This document shows, in pieces, positions 41,969-52,302 of a DNA stretch of 64,000 bases. The first letter of the stretch is position 1; each line of letters starts with the position of its first letter. Source of the stretch: Thozetella sp. PMI_491 (lineage: Eukaryota; Ascomycota; Sordariomycetes; Chaetosphaeriales; Chaetosphaeriaceae); NCBI GenBank assembly GCA_021432635.1, contig MU270016.1, positions 1,321,905 to 1,385,904 of the forward strand, written 5' to 3'. A model generated the notes under the pieces. The model was not told the origin of the DNA, ran no database searches, and saw nothing but the letters and a program-made list of their open reading frames with translations. The translations under genes and the position numbers were made by a program.

Positions 41969-43118
41969 GCTGGTGTTAGCATTCAGCAGTGTCGTTGGGG
42001 GGGAAAAGCGCGTGTGACAATTGAATGCGATGGGACTAGCACTTGCAGAGGAGACGGTACCTAAGTAGAGGTAGGATTTGGCCCCGAGTTTGTCCGGTCT
42101 GTACCGACCATATATGCATATCGTGGAGATAATTTAAAGCTAGGAGAGGGTCAGCCAGTAAAATATCTCGCATATCCACTAGGTTGACCCCTGACGAGCT
42201 CTAATTACTCGACTCTCTGTCATCAAATCAACCCTTCCCTTTCCCCGTCAGCTCCTGGACGTCGGTGACGGCAAGCAAAGAAAACCAAATAAATAAAGCG
42301 CCTCTCTTCCATAGTAATTGCTAATCTCTACAGTCTCAAATACGAATGGTCATTCACTCTACGACAATGGTTTCGAGGACAAGCAATGCTGCCAGCAAGG
42401 CAAATGACATTCACTAAAATGTGAAAGGAACTATTGCCGGAAGGGCATCAGGGCCCATCTACCGAAACCAAGGCGGAACTACATCATTTTTTCGTCGGCG
42501 GCGTCCAAAAATCTAACGGCGATAGTATCTGTCGCAGTCTTTTCTTCTCCCAGGATTTTGCAATGACCAGTTCCTCCTACGCACCATAGGGACTCCTTCA
42601 TTGATTCCTAGAGACAGGTCTCGTTGAAATACAACCAATTGCTGTACATGAAAGAAGCAAATTGTACGCTAGGCAGCAATTGTTAATGAGTTCAGTCGAA
42701 GCGCTCCATGGTAGCCGCGGCTGCGCATGAACTGCGGATAATGGTTTGAAGCGCTGCGACAATTCGACGAGAACTGATTATTTATAATTCGGTAGATTAC
42801 TTCTAGGTATAGCGGTTAATCCAAAGTCTCAAAACGACGCTGACATGAGATCGTCATCCGTTAATCCCTTTGGGGCTATAAATTGCGACACCTGTGCTAG
42901 TAGTCTTGGCTCGCTCATCCCAAAGGCCGAGGTATTGCCTAATTTCTCAGTAGGGGTTCTTTGAGACATTGCAACATTCCTATAGAAGGAATATAGATTC
43001 TTGGCTGAACCAGATTATACTAGTCACATCTGTGTAATGGAAGGTAGCGATATCATAATGAAATACCAAGAGCGGGAATATTGTGCGGTCAAAGCTGTCG
43101 TGCTGACAGCTTGAAAAG
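41969..43118. other. Spacer upstream of the DUF4246 gene
   Basis: 1.15 kb without open frames of useful length on either strand. It should hold the DUF4246 promoter on the left and the promoter of the small peptide gene on the right. Confidence 0.5.
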
Positions 43119-43127
43119 TATATAAAG
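43119..43127 (+). promoter_or_regulatory. TATA box of the small secreted peptide gene
   Basis: AGTATATAAAGAAC lies about 130 bp upstream of the ATG at 43255, good spacing for a core promoter. Confidence 0.5.
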
Positions 43128-43254
43128 AACTCACCTTGCTGATCCCGCGGTACTACCATGATTAAACAGATCTCGCACTGGATACTGCCTATCTAATTAT
43201 ATCTACCGCTCGATCTTACGAGCTCGTATCCTGTTTCCCCTTATATCATCAACC

Positions 43255-43504
43255 ATGCATCACTCCGCTATTTTGGTCGTCTTTTTAGCGGCCTCCCGCT
43301 GTACTGCGGCACAACTTGTTGCTGTGCATCGCGATCGTAAGACTATAAACTCGGGTTCCTATAAAGTGTTCACTGCCTAACGGTTATATAGTTACTGAGG
43401 ACAACGCCCCCAACCTAGAGCGTAAAGGGGCGGTTGACGTGAACATGATTCCCGACTGGACCGTCAAGAAGCGTCTTCCGGACCCTACCCCCTTCCCGCT
43501 CTAG
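43255..43504 (+). CDS. Small secreted peptide precursor (64 aa), two exons
   Basis: Exon 1 (43255-43336) and exon 2 (43392-43504) are separated by a 55-nt intron with donor GTAAGA, branch CCTAAC and acceptor ATATAG; together they give 64 residues. The N-terminus MHHSAILVVFLAASRCTAA is a signal peptide. The mature part is short and acidic to neutral, and has a basic site KKR before the last nine residues LPDPTPFPL, plus a second basic pair in LERKG. Kexin-type processing would release a proline-rich nonapeptide; this is inference. The mature part has no cysteine, so it is not a disulfide-type effector. I do not recognise a family. The TATA box, start, intron and stop fit so well that a real gene is likely despite its size. 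Confidence 0.6.
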
Positions 43505-44655
43505 GATCTCAGGCCGCTCTTATAAGACACATGAATGAATTGGAACACCTTCACGGCCAATCTAGCACTCTCAGCGGGATAGGCAGCGTGAGAGGGGGCG
43601 CAAGTGTGAATGGTTTCTAAAGCAACGTACCTGTTGACATGGGAAAAGAAAGCAAGTTCAAGACTAAATCTAGATAATTATCATTGACCATAGCTTCCAA
43701 GCTGTAAGAGGTCGTCTAGCTTCAATATAGGACTTTTGGTTTTTTTTCCTTCTTCACTCATCGAGATGTATATATCTCGGGCCACTTACTCCCATTACCC
43801 CTCTCAGGAGAATACTTAGCCTACTTGATACTTGGTATTGCCGCGATCGATCCGCCTATATAAACCGGATATTGTGTTGCCGAAGCGCTCGTTCTCTCGT
43901 GGGTCGCAAAATTCACCGACCTCTCGACTACGAGAATAGCGAGGCTTGCGCATGATGATTTGAAGCCCCAAGAAGCCTCAAGTTCGACCCAAATAATGGT
44001 ATTCTGGTACTTTACACCGCGTTGTCTTTGTGGATCCATGCATAAAAGTTCTCTAGATAAGGATAGGGAGGGAGGCAGGCATAGAAAGCAGGCAGCGATT
44101 TCGAGTTCAAGGGCATTCGCAGATATTCCGTACACGTGACAGAGCTTGGAGCTTCGGCCTTCGGGAGATCATAAACTCGGCTTGGCCCGTCCATGGTCGT
44201 ATTGACCCACTTATCGAATGGGCAGGTTCGGGTCCACAAACCCTCAATCTTAGCGGCCTAACTATCATTTTTGACACTAAACTCGGATTCAAACAAAGGT
44301 TTGGATGGATTGACGCTAGGCTTAGACAATTCAGGGCGGATAACAAATCCTGGAAAAGGCTCTCAGATGAATGATCTAAAACCTGTCTCGTTTCTCCACG
44401 GACTTCCATCGCCGGCTATTCCTAGCTGGAGCTCACGGCGTCTCTATAGTCCAAGACCTGACTGCCATGATGGAACGCTAACATTTACCTTCCCGGAGCC
44501 CGCATGTGAACAGTCCCTGTTGGTACCTAGGTACCAAGGCATACGCAAGGCGGGGTTGGGGTCTTGAAGGGGTAAAACGAAACGAGGCAGATTTCCCTTC
44601 CCTCGAGTAGCCTTTGCTGACCACACGAGCAGCACCTCTCGGGAACGCGTCCAAG
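43505..44655. other. Gene-free stretch before the P450
   Basis: 1.15 kb with only shadow-like open frames on both strands; I see no supported gene. Confidence 0.45.
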
Positions 44656-46388
44656 ATGTTTGCCAATATCGTGGTCGTCTGCGCGACGGTAAATGCACCA
44701 ATCTCGAAGAGACACTGCGTAGACTAACGAAAGCCCAAGCTCCTTGTCTCCTCCCTCTTATACTGCGTCTACAATCTGACGCTGCACCCACTGGCGCGAT
44801 TTCCTGGGCCACTCCTCTTCCGTGCCACGCGTCTCGCAAGTGCCCTTCGATGGATCAATGGCCGCCTGCCCTTGGACATGCTCAAGCTGCACGAGCAGTA
44901 CGGTGACATTGTCCGCATCGCGCCGAACGAGCTAGCATTTGCGCACGAGGACGCTTGGCGAGAGATCTGCGGCCACCGCCCCCAGGGCAGCATAGGTCCG
45001 GAGGAGCTACCGAAGTGGACCAGGTTCTACCGCAATGTCGGCATGCCGCCAAGTCTTATCTCTGAGGACAGAGATAACCACGCGCTGCTGCGGCGGCTCA
45101 TGGCACCTGGCTTCAGCGACCGTGCCATGCGCGAGCAAGAGCCCGTCATTGGGGGCTACATCAGCTTACTGATTCACCAGCTGCGCGCAAACAGTGTGGT
45201 ACGACCCATCGATAGCATCGGCAAAGAGGGTGAGAAACGACCTGATGTCGAGATCGGGGCCCCTAAACCCGTCGACATGACGGCGTGGTTCAACTGGACG
45301 ACCTTTGATGTAATCGGCGACCTGGCTTTTGGCGAGCCTTTCGGGTGCCTGGAGCGTGGCATCTACGACCCATTCGTTGCGCAGCTAACAGCATCAGGGA
45401 AATTATCGGTGTTTATAGCGGCGTTTAAACCCTGGGGGCTGGACCTACTTATAGTTCCCTTACTGCGTTATTTGGTCGTACGACGCCAGCCTGTGAACAA
45501 AGCCACGACAGAAAAGTTGCAGAGGCGAATGGCACTGAAGGAGGAGCGTGCAGACCTGATTGGAGGCTTGCTGAAAAAGCAGAAAGATTGGGTAAGTTTA
45601 GGGCAGTGCAACAATCAAGATTCTCAATGCTGACAGACAAGAACCTGGATTTTCTGCGTATCAGATCGAACGCCGGCCTGCTCGTGGTTGCGGGTGCTGA
45701 AACCACTGCCACGCTGCTCTCTGGTGTCACCTATCTTCTCCTCAAGAACCCCAAGGCGCTAAGCAAGTTAACTGATGAAGTGCGGTCCACCTTCAAATCG
45801 GAGGATGAGATCACGCTCTTTTCTGTCAGCAAGCTGCACTATATGCTCGCGTGTCTCGACGAAGCCATGCGATGCTATCCACCAGTTCCCATCGGATTCC
45901 CGCGCCAGGTTCCGAAGGGGGGTATCATGATAGCAGGGGAATTTATCCCCGAATCTGTAAGTCTAGCCATCCAGGCCAAGAGACAAACTGGGAAGCTAAT
46001 ATGTCAGACCGCTTGTGCCGTGTGGCAATATGCGCTCTACCATAGCGAAAAGAACTTTAGACTGCCATTTGAGTACCACCCGGAGCGTTTCTTGCAGGAT
46101 CCAGCCTTCGCAAGCGACAAGCTGGATATTCTACAGCCATTTTCCTTTGGCCCGAGAAATTGCATTGGTCGCAAGCAAGTCCTCCATCCCCTGCCTCCTC
46201 AGAGAAGTGACTAACTTACTCATTCTAGCCTCGCCTATGCCGAAATGCGACTTATTCTCGCCCGAATCATTTTCAACTTTGATATGCGGCTTGCGGATGA
46301 GAGCAAGGACTGGTTAGATCAGAACGTTTACGTCTTTTGGGAGAAGCCTTCTCTCCCCGTGTTCTTAACGCCGGCAAAGCGAGGATGA
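44656..46388 (+). CDS. Cytochrome P450 monooxygenase
   Basis: Five exons (44656-44688, 44740-45591, 45642-45956, 46008-46174, 46229-46388) join in phase to 508 residues. The tiny first exon supplies the start of a membrane anchor (MFANIVVVCATLLVSSLLYC). The proline hinge HPLARFPGP follows, then HEQYGDIVRIAPNELAF. The oxygen-binding I-helix is AGAETTATLL, the K-helix is ACLDEAMRCYPP, and the PERF region is YHPERFL. The haem loop FGPRNCIGRN (ligand C452) is completed by splicing. The last intron has a GC donor (GCAAGT) and splits the asparagine codon just after CIGR. The enzyme should sit in the ER membrane and hydroxylate a small molecule with electrons from P450 reductase. The substrate is unknown, and no backbone synthase lies nearby. 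Confidence 0.88.
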
Positions 46389-47461
46389 ATAAGGATTTTG
46401 TGTCTTACAACAACTCACTAGAGTGACTAAGCGATGTATTTCAAGGGAGAAGAGTTAGTATTAGTCCTAAGATGTCTTGCGGGCATCGGAATCTAAGGAG
46501 GTGGCCGTCGTGCTGGCTGTGCATTGTTAGCAGTTATCTAGCATCGGCTGTAGTGCCATGTTAGGGCCTACCTTAGCTAACCTAATGCCCGCAATTGGTT
46601 GGGCTGGTGTCACTTGACCAAAAGCAGAATGTTATTGGAAGACCAGTCTGGAAGCCAATCGAGTCTTGTGACCAGTGCCCGAAGCTGCTATGTGATCGTC
46701 CTGGCTATAGATTATAAGCTTCGGTATTGAATCTAGGCATCGGTGAGTCGATCGTTGAACGTGGCGGGTTGTTATGTGCATTAGCTGGCTGACAGGGCGC
46801 TATAATGAGATGCGGATTGGTGGATAGTAGAGGCCATGCAGCTTAGGATGCTACGGAAGCATTCCGCTACAAGAAGATACTAGTCGGCGCGGGGAAACCT
46901 ACCAAATGGGCTGCAACGGCCGGACTGGTGGAGCACAAGTGGTGCAGAGAACGCGCGGACGGCCGGCACATCCACTGCAGAGGCGTCCCGAGCGCTTCAA
47001 ACAAGCTTTTTGTACCCGATAGAGGAGCACAACACACCTGCAGCTGCCATACTTGGCATAGATGAATGCCGACTGATCACCAATAGTAGCGAAGGTTTCT
47101 TGCACGATGATATTCGCATGTGCAAATCAATGGTGCTGGAGGAAAGCAATTCACGATGTGGGACGCAAGGTGCCGCGAAGAGCGCCACAATCTTTGCCGA
47201 TGTGTGTAGTAACAATCCAATAGAGGCAGCTACTATTATTATCCTGTAAAGTCGGGGGGAGGTTTGTCCTCCTCAGCTTGCCAAGCATTTATATAAACTG
47301 GTGCCATCTTGTAATAAAGTTCAATAGGCAAGTAGCCCATCAGCTCTCCTCGGCCGTAGTGATATTACGAAAGGAAGCCGGGGATTTCTTCCTATCACTT
47401 CACCAGAAGCCAGATACCGGTCTACTCGTCTTCATCCTCATCTAAGCCCACTGATTTCACG
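46389..47461. other. Spacer with cutinase promoter
   Basis: 1.07 kb without a supported gene. TATATAAA at 47290-47297 lies about 165 bp upstream of the cutinase ATG and is followed by a pyrimidine-rich leader. Confidence 0.45.
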
Positions 47462-48258
47462 ATGCTACCTTTCTTCCTGACCCTTGGCCTTGTCACATTT
47501 GGTTCAGCGGCGCCTGTAGCATTAGAGACTCGTCAGACCTGTTATAGCGGTGTCTACGTTATTGGCGCTCGCGGCACGAGCGAGGATCCTGGATTCGGCA
47601 GCGTTGCCTCTGTCGTTACTTCTATCCTCGCCGGCATCCCCAACTCCGGAAGCATTGCCCTTGACTATCCAGCTTCTTGGCTCGACCCGCTATACCCCGA
47701 GTCCGTAACAGATGGCATCAATACGTTAATCAGTCTGGTTGAAAACTATGCGAACAGTTGCAGCGGCAAGATTGTCCTCGTCGGCTTTAGTCAAGGAGGA
47801 AATGTCATCACCGATGCCTTGGCCGGTGGTGTTGATAAGCCAACCCCACTCAGCGCGTCATATGTTGCTCGCAGTATGCGAAAACTGCTTTATAGAGGAG
47901 CAAGAGTTATGAGTTAACACTTGCATAGTATCTGCGATTACTGTTTTTGGCGACCCAACGTTCACTCACGGGCAGTCCTTCGATGCCGGTACCGACACCA
48001 CTACTGACGGTGTAAGTTCAATTCACCTTCTCTGACTGACTGTCGATACGCCTTGTTAACAATTGATTCAAGATTTTCGCTCGTGAGGCAGGTGGTGCTA
48101 GTCTTGCTCTTCTGAACACATATGCTTCGAAAGTTAAAAGCTATTGTGATAATGGAGACATCTACTGTGCATCTGGCGATGACACAAGCGCACATAGTGA
48201 AGAGGTTCCGACTTGGGGGAGCGCCGCCGTCCAGTTTATTGTTAGCAAAAGCACCTAG
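47462..48258 (+). CDS. Cutinase-family serine esterase, secreted
   Basis: Exons 47462-47873, 47929-48011 and 48073-48258 join in phase to 226 residues, the cutinase size. A signal peptide (MLPFFLTLGLVTFGSA) is followed by a possible propeptide ending ETRQ. YVIGARGTSEDPGFG is the start of the alpha/beta fold. The nucleophile motif is GFSQGG (S110). The acidic residue lies in the disulfide loop YCDNGDIYC, and the histidine in TSAHSEEVPTWG. Family members hydrolyse cutin or acetylated xylan, or act on other short esters outside the cell. In a plant-associated fungus this would serve cuticle or cell-wall breakdown; the sequence alone does not choose. Cysteines at positions expected for two disulfides are present. 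Confidence 0.9.
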
Positions 48259-49181
48259 AGCAACTAGCAAGTATATAGTGGCCGTTTATCGGAATGATGC
48301 AACTGTTTCTTCATATTGAATATTATATACAGTCCAATAATAAGATCGAAGATAGTCTTGTAAATCTGAGTACGTTGAAGCAGCGTTTGAGGCTTGTTTT
48401 AGGGCTTTGAAACACCACTAGCAACTCTGCCATATTGAGGCGACCTAGCAAGGGAATAGACTTCTTTTAGATAACTTTAACATCCTTCAAGAGGTTTACT
48501 TATGCGAATACTGAGACACTGTTTCGTACTGTATAAGAAGAGAGTGACATTTGTGTATAATGAACGATGGAACTTTGACTAGAGAGTGGCAAAATTTAAG
48601 GAAGAGGATCGACTGATTTAGCCCCAAAGACCATCATACATAGCTGAGAGATATTAATTGCGTGCAGGAGAAAAGAAAAAAGATCACATCGACCACAATG
48701 ACACTCTGGTCTGTATGCTACCTTACGGGAAACAGTTCTCTTGGTGGGATAATAGATCTCGCCTGCTCGGCATCACCTGAGCAACAGCCAGTGAACTTTC
48801 GTTGAACAGGGTAACAGAGGAGTAAGCTCGCATGTTACATTCCCGTTCAAAAGGGACAGTGAAGTCTTCCTGAAGCGACGTAGGAGGGGACGTTGTTAAT
48901 TCCTGGATCAGGTGGCTTTGACGGACCAAAAGCCCTCGATACCACCCACGAGAAGGGGAGTACTGCGAGGGTATCGTAAGCTTGACGAGCTCTGACCGAT
49001 AGTGAGGCCAATTTGAACCCCAGCGCATAGCCTGGGTAGGCGCAGGGGGCAGCTTCGCATGACCTCGCAAGGCTTGGCTGGTTCCACGACAGACGCCACG
49101 GCCATGATGATTGGGCGTTTAATTGGCCTCAACCTATGACAATTGGTCCGCCCTGCCTTGCGCAAGCATAAAAGACAAAGC
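48259..49181. other. Gene-free stretch
   Basis: 923 bp between the cutinase and the zinc-finger gene. Short minus-strand frames (48723-49070, 48908-49183) show no domain or signal. Confidence 0.45.
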
Positions 49182-50563
49182 ATGACCCCGCTTCGTAACG
49201 AAATTCCCCTTCCTTCTACATCGAAACCCTCATCTCGAGGTGTGACGGTTCGCTGTCGCTCTCGGGGAGGGAGCTCCCCTCATCGAACTCCCTTGGTGTG
49301 TCCTTTTCCTTGTCCACATCTCTCTTTGGGAAGAGAACCTGTACTAATGAGCGATAATGCGCTTCTTACAGCCTTGTCACCCACGCGGGTTAAGCTCCTC
49401 GAGCACACCTCCCTTCAGCGCACCAGCGCAACTTAGCGGTCGCGGGTCCCGACCCGCGATCTCCCCATTCAGTGGGATCATCATGATTATCATGTAACGC
49501 AATGCGAGGAAATTCGCACCAGCGCGGTCCTCGACACTTCTCGATGGGAAGATGAATCTAGTCACCACGGTGGTGGTAGGGATGATGAGGATTGTCCCGT
49601 CTTCGGTGAGACTCTGCGCTCTACAGTGAGTCCAGGGGCAGGCAGCGAGTGGCTGGCCAATGCGCGAGCGGTGCACAGCATCCCGAGCGCTTGCATTGAC
49701 CCGGCACTGCTCTCTAGTCGTAACTCACAATTTATGAGCCGTTGTTCTCCGACGGATGAGCCTCAGATTCTCTCTTACCATGCTACAACAAATCCTCCTC
49801 TGTCGTCCGAAAGTTCATACAATTCCACCTTATTTTCACCTCCTGCATGCTTGGATCCGGTATCGGTTCTCTCGACGCTCTCTCCTACCGTGATACAGGA
49901 TAATAGTCAACGCCTCTCATTCTACCCAACATCATCCACATATTGCGATGTTTCAACGCCTCCTCAGTCCACCAGTAGCCCCACCAGTAGTTCAACGCTT
50001 ACGATTGAGCCCGTTGGCTCCCTCCATCCTCTGCCTATCGACCGGGCCGAAGCAGTTCCGGTTGGATTTTGTGCTTTTTGTGGCAACGCCTCTCCTCCTT
50101 TCCCCTTGTCTGGGAGAAGATCGTTAGCGTGGGTAACCCTTCGGCTTATCTTTCTATCATGTTTCTCAGGTAGCGTTTTCTAACATTACTCTCATTTCGA
50201 AGTCGTCACATCCAAGAGCAGCACAAGTATCGCTGCGAACTCGGTTGTGAAAGCCTTATTTTCCAGACGGAGCGTGACCGTGAGCGTCATTACACTACGA
50301 AGCAACACTTATCCTCCAGGGAAAGTGGAAATACCCCATCACGGTCCCAATGGTGTTGCGGCTGTGGCAAGTCACACTACCGACGAGATAATCATTTGCG
50401 GCACCTAAAAACTTGCAATGGTGGAAACAAGGCAGATTACCTATGCGGAATCTGCGGCGATTATTCCGGGACAATCGATAAGCAAAGACACTACGAACAT
50501 GTCAGGGGATGCATGAAAAGGCGCGGTAGGAAGTCAGCCAACGCTTCAAACTTCCGACCCTAA
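49182..50563 (+). CDS. C2H2-type zinc-finger protein (reconstructed)
   Basis: The exon model 49182-49388, 49473-50122 and 50203-50563 is in phase and gives 405 residues. The C-terminal part has three finger-like units: CAFCGNASPPF with RSRHIQEQH, YRCELGCES with RERHYTTKQH, and WCCGCGKSHYRRDNHLRHLKTC. They are followed by a fourth pair, LCGICGDYSG with RHYEHVRGC. Such Cys/His spacing, partly irregular, is common in fungal zinc-finger proteins. The central part is rich in serine, threonine and proline. The junction at 50122/50203 is supported because it completes the first finger; it uses a GTTAGC donor and a GAAG acceptor. The first exon is the least certain part. A DNA-binding regulator is likely; targets are unknown. 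Confidence 0.55.
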
Positions 50564-51694
50564 TTTTGACGAAACTTTCACGTTCGTTACCCATGAACTG
50601 GCGATAACGCAGGGATTTCTTGACTGGACTTGTTTTCACATCTTGGGTGTCGGGTATTCAGGCCCATTCCTGGTACCCCTGGTGCGAATGGGGCTCGATT
50701 GGTGCTGATCATCATTGTCGGATTATTGCCTGGACCGGTCAAACATTGGCCAGTAAGAGTCAAACTCTTGCATACGTTTTAGATAACTCGCTTATAGCTG
50801 AGATTAGGTACGGTTAAGGAAGCTAGGCAAACACCTATTACCAGTACCTTGGTGCAGCTTCGGTAATGGGCTTTCCATTGGTGCTTTTACGTAACTTGTT
50901 CGAGATAAGCTGACGCATAAGATTCCAATTTTCGAGTAAATCATTCAATTAACAATGGAAACAATGGATCTAAGGAAACGCAACTTTAGTTCTTGGGTAC
51001 CTTATGTGGGGTAGGTGGCTCCCATGTTGTACTGTATAATCATCAGCAGCCCTTGCTTGGAAACACTCAAGGCACGTGCAAACCTACCGTGGCGAGGGCT
51101 CGGTGGGAACCCGAGGCTGCTGAAGCATATTCCTCTACTATATCACCGGCTTTGTGATAGTGGTTGCTGGTGCGTCAATGCTTTGCTATAACATAATGTT
51201 TGTGGGTTCTGCTGGCCACGCTGGCCGTAGTTTTCAGGGTAGGTATGTGTTGGACGGTGCTTCCTAATTAGGAAGGACCGCAGACCTAGGTCAGGTGATG
51301 AACATTGTTTTTTACGTAATTAGCGATTTATTAATTGGATTTTATCCGATTTACCTGGTTTTACCTTGTTTTACTTTACCACTGCCTTAATACAGCCCTA
51401 TATCTACTTTTGTATAACGTACGGCCATCACGAGGATCAACGAGATCCAGCTGCCATACCAAGATAAATAGCTAGCTTACAAGCCAGCTTTACAGGCAGC
51501 TAGTCAAGCAAGCATGTCACCATCTCAATCACTAATTTACTGGCCCAGATTTAATGGCTATAGTTACGCTTTCAAACATACTTGCGTCGGTCCCGTACTA
51601 GCTCATAGAATGGTTTAGTACCTACCTATTTTACGAACAATGATCTTTTTTGTAAGCAAGGGTTAGTTACTGGCTTTACGAAGAGTAACACTAC

Positions 51695-51699
<5 letters not shown>

Positions 51700-51728
<29 letters not shown>
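51700..51728 (+). repeat. Poly(A) tract, 29 bases
   Basis: An uninterrupted run of 29 A follows CTACGATTT. Its length is far beyond chance for local composition and could mark the tail of a retroposed sequence ending here on the plus strand. Confidence 0.6.
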
Positions 51729-51731
<3 letters not shown>

Positions 51732-51834
51732 TAATAAATTACTTTAATATCTGAACCCTCCCTTAAGCAGCACCACGTAGACTCGCTAGGTGGCGGCGGT
51801 AACAACCTTCTTTCGTGCAGCCTTTAAATTTTAT

Positions 51835-51846
51835 AACCCTAACCCT
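51835..51846. repeat. Interstitial telomere-like repeat, two units
   Basis: AACCCTAACCCT matches two units of the fungal telomere repeat (TTAGGG on the other strand). It is short and may be chance or a repair scar. A similar pair occurs inside the RIP-mutated element at about 33345-33356. Confidence 0.4.
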
Positions 51847-52000
51847 ATCTAGAAAGCTGGCCAGCTCGGCAAGCCACCGAGCCAATAAGCATTGTCGTAC
51901 CAACAAGCGATGCCGTATACTCTGCTACATAATATGCGAAAATTCCTGGTGAAGCCAACAGTAATTGTTGCCCCCCCATCTAGGAATCTCACAGTCGTAG

Positions 52001-52036
52001 TACCTAGGTAGGTAGGTACCTTGTAGGTAGGGTAGG
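52001..52036. repeat. TAGG-rich microsatellite
   Basis: TACCTAGGTAGGTAGGTACC followed by further GTAGG units. This simple repeat type is frequent in fungal intergenic DNA. Confidence 0.6.
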
Positions 52037-52302
52037 TTTTGGCCGTAGCTGTTCTTACCGGTTGGCTGTGGTAAATGGCCTCACATGGACCTTACGTCAG
52101 ACATTCATTTGATTGGTCTGCTCACAAGTCTAGTGCCGACACCCTTGTGATAAAACTTCTCGCCAGGCCCGGTTAACAGAGGCCGCACGTATATTCCTTC
52201 ATTCCTTATCCACCTACAACTAAGACGTGTGCTTTGCATTGTCTCGTACGCCAGGAACAAGCCACTCAACACAGCCCAAGCGCGTGAACGGACTCTCCGA
52301 GC

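Larger units (their letters stand above)
50564..52302. other. Repeat-bearing spacer
   Basis: 1.7 kb without a supported gene. It holds a 29-base poly(A) run, a short telomere-like repeat and a TAGG microsatellite (listed separately). The region could include the 3' end of an old non-LTR element, but no protein relic was recognised. Confidence 0.4.

Noticed and set aside
23564-46388. Complete secondary-metabolite cluster
   Set aside because: Tailoring enzymes and a P450 are present, but no polyketide, non-ribosomal peptide or terpene synthase lies in the window.
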